Below are positions 1 through 10,239 of a stretch of 25,071 bases of DNA, piece after piece. The notes under the pieces were generated by a model, which searched no databases, was not told the origin of the DNA, and saw only the letters and a list, made by a program, of their open reading frames with translations. Both the position numbers and the translations under genes were made by a program. The stretch is from Albugo candida (lineage: Eukaryota; Oomycota; Peronosporomycetes; Albuginales; Albuginaceae), in NCBI GenBank assembly GCA_905220665.1, contig CAJNAR010000097.1, positions 1-25,071 of the forward strand, written 5' to 3'. Positions within the stretch are counted from its first letter, which is position 1; each line of letters starts with the position of its first letter.

Positions 1-1875
1 CATTTGGGTAAAAAATGGTACAGAATTGGTTAATGTACGCAATATAATCAATCCCCCGATTTGAAAGTTGGAGACTACATTAGAGTCGAAAATATGATCT
101 GAAACCTCGAAATTGTAAGTTTTGATCAATCGAAGACGACATACAAGATTATGTTTCAGATATTATGCTAAAACGCAGGACACTTAAGCTCTTAAACTAG
201 CTGGCGTATAATATAAGAAAAGCCGTTTGTTTCTAAGTGAGGTTGCTATAACGAGCGTAGTCTATAGACTAAACACGACAGAAGAGTATATTGCGTGAAT
301 GCTGCTTATCAACTAAAACTAGTAGGACCTACTTCTTCGATAAATACGTATATATGTTACCTCAGCAAAGTTACACCCGGGCGTGATAACCTTACCTTGA
401 TGGCGCAGCACAACTCCTGATTGGTAATGCAAAAACCTATATTAGGCATTCGGAGCCATTTGGGTAAAAAATGGTACAGAATTTGTTAATGTACGCAATA
501 TCATCAATCCCTCGGTTTGAAAGTTGGAGACTACATGAAATTCGAAAATATGACTTGAAACCTCAATATTGTAAGTTTTGATCAATCGAAGACGACATAT
601 AAGATTACGTTTCAGATATTATGCTTAAACGTAGTGTTCTCAAGCTCTCCAACAAGCTGGCGTATAATATCAGAAAAGCCGTTTCTTTTCATAGTGGGTT
701 GCTATAACGAGCGTAGTGTATAGAATCAACACTAAAGAAGAGGATATTCCAACAATGCTGCTGATAACTAGAACTAGTAGGATCTTCTTCTTCGATAAAT
801 ACGTATATATGCTACCTCAGCAAAGTTACACCCGGGCGTGATAACCTTACCTTGATGGCGCAGCACAACTCCTGATGGATAATGCAAAAACCTATATTAG
901 GCATTCGGAGCCATTTGGGTAAAAAATGGTACAGAATTTGTTAATGTACGCAATATAATCAATCCCTCGGTTTGAAAGTTGGAGACTACATTAAAGTCGA
1001 AAATATGATCTGAAACCTCGAAATTGTAAGTTTTGATCAATCAAAGACGACATATAAGATTACGTTTCAGATATTATGCTTAAACGTAGTGTTCTTAAGC
1101 TCTCCAACAAGCTGGCGTATAATATCAGAAAAGCTCTTTCTTTTCTTGGTGGGGTTGCTCTAAGGAGCGTAGTGTATAGAATCAACACTAAAGAAGAAGA
1201 TATTCCAAGAATGCTGCTAATAAACTAGAACTAGTAGGACCTACTTCTTCGATAAATACGTATATATGCTACCTCAGCAAAGTTACACCCGGGCGTGGCA
1301 ACCTTACCTTGATGGCGTAGCACAACTCCTGATGGATAATCCAAAAACCTGTCTTGGGCTTTCGGAGCGATTTGAGTAAAGATCGCACAGTATTTGTTGA
1401 TGTACGCAATATAATCAATCCCCCGATTTGAAAGTTGAAGACTGCAGGAAATTCGAAAATATGACTTGAAACCTCAATATTTTAAGTTTTGATCAATCGA
1501 AGACGACATATAAGATTTCGTTTCAGATATTATGCTTAAACGTAGTGTTCTTAAGCTCTCCAACAAGCTGGCGTATAATATCAGAAAAGCTCTTTCTTTC
1601 TTTCTGGTGGGGTTGCTCTAAGGAGCGTAGTGTATAGAATCAACACTAAAGAAGAAGATATTCCAAGAATGCTGCTAATAAACTAGAACTAGTAGGACCT
1701 ACTTCTTCGATCAATACGTATATATGCTACCTCCGCAAAGTTACACCCGGGCGTGGCAACCTTACCTTGATGGCGTAGCACAACTCCTGATGGATAATCC
1801 AAAAACCTGTCTTGGGCTTTCGGAGCGATTTGAGTAAAGATCGCACAGTATTTGTTGATGTACGCAATATAATCA
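1..1875. repeat. large duplication, left copy (partner 4111-5985)
   Basis: From base 1 this sequence aligns to 4111 onward, with the offset growing from 4110 to 4114 through four extra bases in the right copy (for example atagtggg against atagtgggg). Both copies share the uncommon word gttgaagactgcagg near 1434 and 5548, so they have a common origin. The match weakens where this copy reads gactacattaaagtcg and the other reads gactgcaggaaattcg. The true left end lies before the window. Visible single-base differences include 201 against 4311 and 1303 against 5423. Confidence 0.88.
335..351 (+). other. CENP-B-box-like word, first complete copy
   Basis: The 17-base word cttcgataaatacgtat matches seven of the nine fixed positions of the core CENP-B box NTTCGNNNNANNCGGGN: TTCG, A, and the first CG. 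It has TA where the box has the last two G. It occurs once per monomer in every complete unit. The copy near 24980-24996 has TTTG instead of TTCG. This is a resemblance, not a demonstrated binding site. Confidence 0.3.
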
Positions 1876-2356
1876 ATTCCCCGATTTGAAAGTTGGAGAC
1901 TACATTAAAGTCGAAAATATGATCTGAAACCTCGAAATTGTAAGTTTTGATCAATCAAAGACGACATGTAAGATTACTTTTCAGATATTATGCTTAAACG
2001 TAGTGTTCTTAAGCTCTCCAACAAGCTGGCGTATAATATCAGAAAAACCAGTTCTTTTCTTAGTGGGGTTGCTATAGCGAGCGTAGTGTCTAGAATCAAC
2101 ACTAAAGAAGAGGATATTCCAAGAATGCTGCTAATAAACTAGAACTAGTAGGATCTTCTTCTTCGATAAATACGTATATATGCTACCTCCGCAAAGTTAC
2201 ACCCGGGCGTGGCAACCTTACCTTGATGGCGTAGCACAACTCCTGATGGATAATCCAAAAACCTGTCTTGGGCTTTCGGAGCGATTTGAGTAAAGATCGC
2301 ACAGTATTTGTTGATGTACGCAATATAATCAATTCCCCGATTTGAAAGTTGGAGAC
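1727..2356. repeat. three-monomer-spaced duplication, left copy (partner 3100-3729)
   Basis: The sequence matches 3100-3729 at an offset of 1,373 bp, including the shared unusual words attaaagtcg followed by agattacttttcag. One difference is visible (acatgta near 1967 against acatata). Similarity ends where this copy reads attagagtcg and the right copy reads catgaaattcg. Confidence 0.82.
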
Positions 2357-2647
2357 TACATTAGAGTCGAAAATATGATCTGAAACCTCGATATTGTAAG
2401 TTTTGATCACTCGAAGACAACATAAAAGATTACTTTTCAGATATTCTGCTTAAACGTTGTGTTCTTAAGCTCTCCAACAAGCTGGCGTATAATATCAGAA
2501 AAACCAGTTCTTTCTTTCTGGTGGGGTTGCTATAGCGAGCGTAGTGTCTAGAATCAAAACTAAAGAAGAGGATATTCCAAGAATGCTGCTAATAAACTAG
2601 AACTAGTAGGACCTACTTCTTCGATAAATACGTATATATGCTACCTC
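2301..2647. repeat. single-monomer duplication, left copy (partner 2760-3106)
   Basis: At an offset of 459 bp this 347-bp stretch appears identical by eye to 2760-3106. It includes the D-specific variable zone and the word gaatcaaaactaaag. The neighbouring hairpins differ (B type before this copy, A type before the partner), so the duplicated tract has a sharp left edge at the hairpin. A single base (A2648 against C3107) ends it on the right. Confidence 0.85.
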
Positions 2648-2654
2648 AGCAAAG

Positions 2655-3113
2655 TTACACCCGGGCGTGGCAACCTTACCTTGATGGCGTAGCACAACTC
2701 CTGATGGATAATCCAAAAACCTGTCTTGGGCTTTTGGAGCCATTTGGGTAAAAAATGGTACAGTATTTGTTGATGTACGCAATATAATCAATTCCCCGAT
2801 TTGAAAGTTGGAGACTACATTAGAGTCGAAAATATGATCTGAAACCTCGATATTGTAAGTTTTGATCACTCGAAGACAACATAAAAGATTACTTTTCAGA
2901 TATTCTGCTTAAACGTTGTGTTCTTAAGCTCTCCAACAAGCTGGCGTATAATATCAGAAAAACCAGTTCTTTCTTTCTGGTGGGGTTGCTATAGCGAGCG
3001 TAGTGTCTAGAATCAAAACTAAAGAAGAGGATATTCCAAGAATGCTGCTAATAAACTAGAACTAGTAGGACCTACTTCTTCGATAAATACGTATATATGC
3101 TACCTCCGCAAAG
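2655..3113. repeat. type D satellite monomer (reference copy, 459 bp)
   Basis: Type D is recognised by tcactcgaagacaacataaa, attacttttcagatattctg, gcttaaacgttgtg, aaaaccagttctttc and ggttgctatagcgagcg. The D segment recurs at about 2357-2600, 2816-3060, 17462-17620 and 21562-21720. The rest of the unit is shared with B (aatccaaaaacctg), except that this copy carries the A hairpin at 2739-2759. It is therefore itself a mosaic. Confidence 0.75.
2760..3106. repeat. single-monomer duplication, right copy (partner 2301-2647)
   Basis: This copy lies immediately after an A hairpin at 2739-2759 set in otherwise B-type flanks. That pattern fits a short conversion patch that replaced the hairpin in one of two duplicated monomers. 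Confidence 0.83.
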
Positions 3114-3729
3114 TTACACCCGGGCGTGGCAACCTTACCTTGATGGCGTAGCACAACTCCTGATGGATAATCCAAAAACCTGTCTTGGGCTTTCGGAGCG
3201 ATTTGAGTAAAGATCGCACAGTATTTGTTGATGTACGCAATATAATCAATTCCCCGATTTGAAAGTTGGAGACTACATTAAAGTCGAAAATATGATCTGA
3301 AACCTCGAAATTGTAAGTTTTGATCAATCAAAGACGACATATAAGATTACTTTTCAGATATTATGCTTAAACGTAGTGTTCTTAAGCTCTCCAACAAGCT
3401 GGCGTATAATATCAGAAAAACCAGTTCTTTTCTTAGTGGGGTTGCTATAGCGAGCGTAGTGTCTAGAATCAACACTAAAGAAGAGGATATTCCAAGAATG
3501 CTGCTAATAAACTAGAACTAGTAGGATCTTCTTCTTCGATAAATACGTATATATGCTACCTCCGCAAAGTTACACCCGGGCGTGGCAACCTTACCTTGAT
3601 GGCGTAGCACAACTCCTGATGGATAATCCAAAAACCTGTCTTGGGCTTTCGGAGCGATTTGAGTAAAGATCGCACAGTATTTGTTGATGTACGCAATATA
3701 ATCAATTCCCCGATTTGAAAGTTGGAGAC
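3100..3729. repeat. three-monomer-spaced duplication, right copy (partner 1727-2356)
   Basis: This is the partner of the left copy at 1,373 bp. At its right edge it joins directly to type C sequence (gactacatgaaattcg) and then, by 3.9 kb, to type A. It therefore marks a recombination junction near 3730 between B/D-rich and A/C-rich parts of the array. Confidence 0.82.
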
Positions 3730-3971
3730 TACATGAAATTCGAAAATATGACTTGAAACCTCAATATTGTAAGTTTTGATCAATCGAAGACGACATATAA
3801 GATAACGTTTCAGATATTATGCTTAAACGTAGTGTTCTCAAGCTCTCCAACAAGCTGGCGTATAATATCAGAAAAGCCGTTTCTTTTCATAGTGGGTTGC
3901 TATAACGAGCGTAGTCTATAGACTAAACACGACAGAAGAGTATATTGCGTGAATGCTGCTTATCAACTACA

Positions 3972-4080
3972 ACTAGTAGGATCTTCTTCTTCGATAAATA
4001 CGTATATATGCTACCTCAGCAAAGTTACACCCGGGCGTGATAACCTTACCTTGATGGCGCAGCACAACTCCTGATGGATA
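3972..4080. repeat. invariant block of the monomer (exemplar)
   Basis: From actagtagg through cttcgataaatacgtat, ctacctc, CCCGGG and accttaccttgat to cctgatgga, roughly 109 bp stay almost constant in all haplotypes. Over the whole window I see only about nine variable positions here, such as cagc/ccgc, gcgtg/tgtgg, ggcaac/gataac, gatggcg/gataacg and tagc/cagc. By contrast the variable zone upstream is strongly different between A, B, C and D. The block holds the CENP-B-box-like word and the CCCGGG palindrome. Protein binding is an inference; recent homogenisation could also produce it. Confidence 0.75.
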
Positions 4081-4480
4081 ATGCAAAAACCTATATTAGG
4101 CATTCGGAGCCATTTGGGTAAAAAATGGTACAGAATTGGTTAATGTACGCAATATAATCAATCCCCCGATTTGAAAGTTGGAGACTACATTAGAGTCGAA
4201 AATATGATCTGAAACCTCGAAATTGTAAGTTTTGATCAATCGAAGACGACATACAAGATTATGTTTCAGATATTATGCTAAAACGCAGGACACTTAAGCT
4301 CTCAAACTAGCTGGCGTATAATATAAGAAAAGCCGTTTGTTTCTAAGTGAGGTTGCTATAACGAGCGTAGTCTATAGACTAAACACGACAGAAGAGTATA
4401 TTGCGTGAATGCTGCTTATCAACTAAAACTAGTAGGACCTACTTCTTCGATAAATACGTATATATGTTACCTCAGCAAAG
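4025..4480. repeat. type A satellite monomer (reference copy, 456 bp)
   Basis: This is a clean example of haplotype A. Diagnostic words in order are gcgtgataacc, gatggcgcagc, aatgcaaaaacctatatta, the gcc/ggt-armed hairpin, gctaaaacgcagg, ctcaaactagctgg, gccgtttgtttctaagtgagg, and cgtgaatgctgcttatcaac. Other A-rich monomers lie at 1-370, 15430-16337, 19073-19980 and 24088-25018. A 452-bp subtype has lost 4 bp, so cccccgatttg became ccctttg; examples are 15430, 19073, 23179 and 24088. I infer the haplotype by grouping linked differences. Many monomers are A in one part and B in another. Confidence 0.85.
4109..4129. other. type A hairpin (inverted repeat, exemplar)
   Basis: The left arm gccattt (4109-4115) and right arm aaatggt (4123-4129) form six Watson-Crick pairs plus an outer G.T, around a 7-base loop gggtaaa. 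The same form occurs at 2739-2759, 7.3 kb, 9.6 kb, 11.4 kb, 13.2 kb and in all A and C units. One copy near 23723-23743 is damaged (attgt instead of atggt). Confidence 0.7.
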
Positions 4481-5045
4481 TTACACCCGGGCGTGATAAC
4501 CTTACCTTGATGGCGCAGCACAACTCCTGATTGGTAATGCAAAAACCTATATTAGGCATTCGGAGCCATTTGGGTAAAAAATGGTACAGAATTTGTTAAT
4601 GTACGCAATATCATCAATCCCTCGGTTTGAAAGTTGGAGACTACATGAAATTCGAAAATATGACTTGAAACCTCAATATTGTAAGTTTTGATCAATCGAA
4701 GACGACATATAAGATTACGTTTCAGATATTATGCTTAAACGTAGTGTTCTCAAGCTCTCCAACAAGCTGGCGTATAATATCAGAAAAGCCGTTTCTTTTC
4801 ATAGTGGGGTTGCTATAACGAGCGTAGTGTATAGAATCAACACTAAAGAAGAGGATATTCCAACAATGCTGCTGATAAACTAGAACTAGTAGGATCTACT
4901 TCTTCGATAAATACGTATATATGCTACCTCCGCAAAGTTACACCCGGGCGTGATAACCTTACCTTGATGGCGCAGCACAACTCCTGATGGATAATGCAAA
5001 AACCTATATTAGGCATTCGGAGCCATTTGGGTAAAAAATGGTACA
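4248..5045. repeat. five-monomer-spaced duplication, left copy (partner 6535-7332)
   Basis: The segment from atacaagattatgtttcag through one type A tail, a full type C monomer and the start of the next matches 6535-7332 at an offset of 2,287 bp. Only a few substitutions are visible, such as acacttaag against atacttaag, and cctatatta against cttatatta. Confidence 0.82.
4481..4937. repeat. type C satellite monomer (reference copy, 457 bp)
   Basis: Type C starts like A (gcgtgataacc, A hairpin). It then has atatcatcaatccctcgg and a catgaaattcg word, continues with a B-like gcttaaacgtagtg, and has its own variable zone gccgtttcttttcatagtg followed by gaggatattccaacaatgc and tgctgataaac. Other copies or part copies occupy 371-825, 6768-7224, and the tails of 16338-16793 and 19981-20436. 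I interpret it as a third haplotype, or as an old A/B recombinant that later diverged. Confidence 0.75.
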
Positions 5046-6534
5046 GAATTGGTTAATGTACGCAATATAATCAATCCCTCGGTTTGAAAGTTGGAGACTA
5101 CATTAAAGTCGAAAATATGATCTGAAACCTCGAAATTGTAAGTTTTGATCAATCAAAGACGACATATAAGATTACGTTTCAGATATTATGCTTAAACGTA
5201 GTGTTCTTAAGCTCTCCAACAAGCTGGCGTATAATATCAGAAAAGCTCTTTCTTTCTTTCTGGTGGGGTTGCTCTAAGGAGCGTAGTGTATAGAATCAAC
5301 ACTAAAGAAGAAGATATTCCAAGAATGCTGCTAATAAACTAGAACTAGTAGGACCTACTTCTTCGATAAATACGTATATATGCTACCTCAGCAAAGTTAC
5401 ACCCGGGCGTGGCAACCTTACCGTGATGGCGTAGCACAACTCCTGATGGATAATCCAAAAACCTGTCTTGGGCTTTCGGAGCGATTTGAGTAAAGATCGC
5501 ACAGTATTTGTTGATGTACGCAATATAATCAATCCCCCGATTTGAAAGTTGAAGACTGCAGGAAATTCGAAAATATGACTTGAAACCTCAATATTTTAAG
5601 TTTTGATCAATCGAAGACGACATATAAGATTTCGTTTCAGATATTATGCTTAAACGTAGTGTTCTTAAGCTCTCCAACAAGCTGGCGTATAATATCAGAA
5701 AAGCTCTTTCTTTCTTTCTGGTGGGGTTGCTCTAAGGAGCGTAGTGTATAGAATCAACACTAAAGAAGAAGATATTCCAAGAATGCTGCTAATAAACTAG
5801 AACTAGTAGGACCTACTTCTTCGATAAATACGTATATATGCTACCTCAGCAAAGTTACACCCGGGCGTGGCAACCTTACCTTGATGGCGTAGCACAACTC
5901 CTGATGGATAATCCAAAAACCTGTCTTGGGCTTTCGGAGCGATTTGAGTAAAGATCGCACAGTATTTGTTGATGTACGCAATATAATCAATCCCCCGATT
6001 TGAAAGTTGGAGACTGCAGGAAATTCGAAAATATGACTTGAAACCTCAATATTTTAAGTTTTGATCAATCGAAGACGACATATAAGATTTCGTTTCAGAT
6101 ATTATGCTTAAACGTAGTGTTCTTAAGCTCTCCAACAAGCTGGCGTATAATATCAGAAAAGCTCTTTCTTTCTTTCTGGTGGGGTTGCTATAACGAGCGT
6201 AGTGTATAGAATCAACACTAAAGAAGAGGATATTCCAACAATGCTGCTGATAAACTAGAACTAGTAGGATCTACTTCTTCGATAAATACGTATATATGCT
6301 ACCTCCGCAAAGTTACACCCGGGCGTGGCAACCTTACCTTGATGGCGTAGCACAACTCCTGATGGATAATCCAAAAACCTGTCTTGGGCTTTCGGAGCGA
6401 TTTGAGTAAAGATCGCACAGTATTTGTTGATGTACGCAATATAATCAATTCCCCGATTTGAAAGTTGGAGACTACATTAGAGTCGAAAATATGATCTGAA
6501 ACCTCGATATTGTAAGTTTTGATCAATCAAAGAC

Positions 6535-7332
6535 GACATACAAGATTATGTTTCAGATATTATGCTAAAACGCAGGATACTTAAGCTCTCAAACTAGCTG
6601 GCGTATAATATAAGAAAAGCCGTTTGTTTCTAAGTGAGGTTGCTATAACGAGCGTAGTCTATAGACTAAACACGACAGAAGAGTATATTGCGTGAATGCT
6701 GCTTATCAACTAAAACTAGTAGGACCTACTTCTTCGATAAATACGTATATATGTTACCTCAGCAAAGTTACACCCGGGCGTGATAACCTTACCTTGATGG
6801 CGTAGCACAACTCCTGATTGGTAATGCAAAAACCTATATTAGGCATTCGGAGCCATTTGGGTAAAAAATGGTACAGAATTTGTTAATGTACGCAATATCA
6901 TCAATCCCTCGGTTTGAAAGTTGGAGACTACATGAAATTCGAAAATATGACTTGAAACCTCAATATTGTAAGTTTTGATCAATCGAAGACGACATATAAG
7001 ATTACGTTTCAGATATTATGCTTAAACGTAGTGTTCTCAAGCTCTCCAACAAGCTGGCGTATAATATCAGAAAAGCCGTTTCTTTTCATAGTGGGGTTGC
7101 TATAACGAGCGTAGTGTATAGAATCAACACTAAAGAAGAGGATATTCCAACAATGCTGCTGATAAACTAGAACTAGTAGGATCTACTTCTTCGATAAATA
7201 CGTATATATGCTACCTCAGCAAAGTTACACCCGGGCGTGATAACCTTACCTTGATGGCGCAGCACAACTCCTGATGGATAATGCAAAAACTTATATTAGG
7301 CATTCGGAGCCATTTGGGTAAAAAATGGTACA
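6535..7332. repeat. five-monomer-spaced duplication, right copy (partner 4248-5045)
   Basis: On the left this copy is joined to B-type sequence ending in tcaatcaaagacgacata. On the right, just after the A hairpin, it switches to B-type gtatttgttgatg. Both edges are A/B switch points, so this tract of about 800 bp looks inserted into a B background by exchange or conversion. Confidence 0.8.
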
Positions 7333-7519
7333 GTATTTGTTGATGTACGCAATATAATCAATTCCCCGATTTGAAAGTTGGAGACTACATTAGAGTCGAA
7401 AATATGATCTGAAACCTCGATATTGTAAGTTTTGATCAATCAAAGACGACATATAAGATTACGTTTCAGATATTATGCTTAAACGTAGTGTTCTTAAGCT
7501 CTCCAACAAGCTGGCGTAT

Positions 7520-8120
7520 AATATAAGAAAAGCCGTTTGTTTCTAAGTGAGGTTGCTATAACGAGCGTAGTCTATAGACTAAACTCGACAGAAGAGTATA
7601 TTGCGTGAATGCTGCTTATCAACTACAACTAGTAGGATCTTCTTCTTCGATAAATACGTATATATGCTACCTCAGCAAAGTTACACCCGGGTGTGGCAAC
7701 CTTACCTTGATGGCGTAGCACAACTGCTGATGGATAATCCAAAAACCTGTCTTGGGCTTTCGGAGCCATTTGGGTAAAAAATGGTACAGTATTTGTTGAT
7801 GTACGCAATATAATCAATTCCCCGATTTGAAAGTTGGAGACTACATTAGAGTCGAAAATATGATCTGAAACCTCGATATTGTAAGTTTTGATCAATCAAA
7901 GACGACATATAAGATTACGTTTCAGATATTATGCTTAAACGTAGTGTTCTTAAGCTCTCCAACAAGCTGGCGTATAATATCAGAAAAGCTCTTTCTTTCT
8001 TTCTGGTGGGGTTGCTCTAAGGAGCGTAGTGTATAGAATCAACACTAAAGAAGAAGATATTCCAAGAATGCTGCTAATAAACTAGAACTAGTAGGACCTA
8101 CTTCTTCGATAAATACGTAT
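7520..8120. repeat. long-range duplicated tract, left copy (partner 22103-22702)
   Basis: About 600 bp matches 22103-22702 at an offset of 14,583 bp. Private variants found in both include aaactcgaca (shared also with 21.25 kb), cccgggtgtgg, and aactgctgatgg, which I see only at about 7725 and 22308. The partner has lost one base in atatcagaaaagc and gained one in aatccaaaaaacc just outside. The tract covers an A tail and most of a mixed monomer. Confidence 0.8.
7683..7694. other. perfect 12-bp palindrome ACACCCGGGTGT
   Basis: The usual form acacccgggcgt has one mismatch to a perfect palindrome. Here C has become T, making all 12 bases self-complementary. The same perfect form is at 16340-16351, 19983-19994, 21352-21363 and 22266-22277. 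The change is also what deamination of a methylated CpG would give. The five copies sit in related duplicated tracts, so they probably go back to one event. Confidence 0.8.
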
Positions 8121-10049
8121 ATATGCTACCTCCGCAAAGTTACACCCGGGCGTGGCAACCTTACCTTGATAACGTAGCACAACTCCTGATGGATAATCCA
8201 AAAACCTGTCTTGGGCTTTCGGAGCCATTTGGGTAAAAAATGGTACAGTATTTGTTGATGTACGCAATATAATCAATTCCCCGATTTGAAAATTGGAGAC
8301 TACATTAGAGTCGAAAATATGATCTGAAACCTCGATATTGTAAGTTTTGATCAATCAAAGACGACATATAAGATTACGTTTCAGATATTATGCTTAAACG
8401 TAGTGTTCTTAAGCTCTCCAACAAGCTGGCGTATAATATCAGAAAAGCTCTTTCTTTCTTTCTGGTGGGGTTGCTCTAAGGAGCGTAGTGTATAGAATCA
8501 ACACTAAAGAAGAAGATATTCCAAGAATGCTGCTAATAAACTAGAACTAGTAGGACCTACTTCTTCGATAAATACGTATATATGCTACCTCCGCAAAGTT
8601 ACACCCGGGCGTGGCAACCTTACCTTGATAACGTAGCACAACTCCTGATGGATAATCCAAAAACCTGTCTTGGGCTTTCGGAGCGATTTGAGTAAAGATC
8701 GCACAGTATTTGTTGATGTACGCAATATAATCAATCCCCCGATTTGAAAGTACAGGAAATTCGAAAATATGACTTGAAACCTCAATATTGTAAGTTTTGA
8801 TCAATCAAAGACGACATATAAGATTACGTTTCAGATATTATGCTTAAACGTAGTGTTCTTAAGCTCTCCAACAAGCTGGCGTATAATATCAGAAAAGCTC
8901 TTTCTTTCTTTCTGGTGGGGTTGCTCTAAGGAGCGTAGTGTATAGAATCAACACTAAAGAAGAAGATATTCCAAGAATGCTGCTAATAAACTACAACTAG
9001 TAGGACCTACTTCTTCGATAAATACGTATATATGCTACCTCCGCAAAGTTACACCCGGGCGTGGCAACCTTACCTTGATAACGTAGCACAACTCCTGATG
9101 GATAATCCAAAAACCTGTCTTGGGCTTTCGGAGCGATTTGAGTAAAGATCGCACAGTATTTGTTGATGTACGCAATATAATCAATTCCCCGATTTGAAAG
9201 TTGGAGACTACATTAAAGTCGAAAATATGATCTGAAACCTCGAAATTGTAAGTTTTGATCAATCAAAGACGACATATAAGATTACGTTTCAGATATTATG
9301 CTTAAACGTAGTGTTCTTAAGCTCTCCAACAAGCTGGCGTATAATATCAGAAAAGCTCTTTCTTTCTTTCTGGTGGGGTTGCTCTAAGGAGCGTAGTGTA
9401 TAGAATCAACACTAAAGAAGAAGATATTCCAAGAATGCTGCTGATAAACTAGAACTAGTAGGACCTACTTCTTCGATAAATACGTATATATGCTACCTCC
9501 GCAAAGTTACACCCGGGCGTGGCAACCTTACCTTGATAACGTAGCACAACTCCTGATGGATAATCCAAAAACCTGTCTTGGGCTTTCGGAGCCATTTGGG
9601 TAAAAAATGGTACAGTATTTGTTGATGTACGCAATATAATCAATTCCCCGATTTGAAAGTTGGAGACTACATTAGAGTCGAAAATATGATCTGAAACCTC
9701 GATATTGTAAGTTTTGATCAATCAAAGACGACATATAAGATTACGTTTCACATATTATGCTTAAACGTAGTGTTCTTAAGCTCTCCAACAAGCTGGCGTA
9801 TAATATCAGAAAATCTCTTTCTTTCTTTCTGGTGGGGTTGCTCTAAGGAGCGTAGTGTATAGAATCAACACTAAAGAAGAAGATATTCCAAGAATGCTGC
9901 TAATAAACTACAACTAGTAGGACCTACTTCTTCGATAAATACGTATATATGCTACCTCAGCAAAGTTACACCCGGGCGTGGCAACCTTACCTTGATGGCG
10001 TAGCACAACTCCTGATGGATAATCCAAAAACCTGTCTTGGGCTTTCGGA

Positions 10050-10069
10050 GCGATTTGAGTAAAGATCGC
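10050..10069. other. type B hairpin (inverted repeat, exemplar)
   Basis: This is the same position as the A hairpin but with different arms: gcgatt (10050-10055) and gatcgc (10064-10069) around an 8-base loop tgagtaaa. The third pair is G-C where A has C-G, and the outer pair is G-C where A has G.T. The form is one base shorter than A. Another copy is at 1367-1386. I saw no monomer with a left arm of one type and a right arm of the other. Confidence 0.7.
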
Positions 10070-10216
10070 ACAGTATTTGTTGATGTACGCAATATAATCA
10101 ATCCCCCGATTTGAAAGTTGGAGACTGCAGGAAATTCGAAAATATGACTTGAAACCTCAATATTTTAAGTTTTGATCAATCGAAGACGACATATAAGATT
10201 TCGTTTCAGATATTAT

Positions 10217-10239
10217 GCTTAAACGTAGTGTTCTTAAGC
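10217..10239. other. second inverted repeat, type B monomers (exemplar)
   Basis: gcttaa (10217-10222) and ttaagc (10234-10239) are perfect inverted copies separated by 11 bases. In type A the left arm reads gctaaa, which leaves one mismatch with no compensating change. There is therefore less reason to think this structure is maintained. Confidence 0.5.

Larger units (their letters stand above)
4111..5985. repeat. large duplication, right copy (partner 1-1875)
   Basis: This segment repeats the order A, C, mixed C/A-to-B, B, B found at the window start, so about nine monomers (4.11 kb) separate equivalent points. Monomer starts 4481, 4938, 5397 and 5855 match 371, 826, 1283 and 1741. It may represent a 9-monomer higher-order unit of which only two copies are in view. 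Confidence 0.87.

Noticed and set aside
335..360. tatatat next to the tacgta word as a TATA box
   Set aside because: It recurs in every monomer, with no open frame or other promoter element in consistent relation to it. Base composition explains it.
4109..4129. tttgggtaaa as a telomere-like repeat
   Set aside because: It is a single word per monomer, not a tandem of TTTAGGG, TTAGG or TTAGGG.
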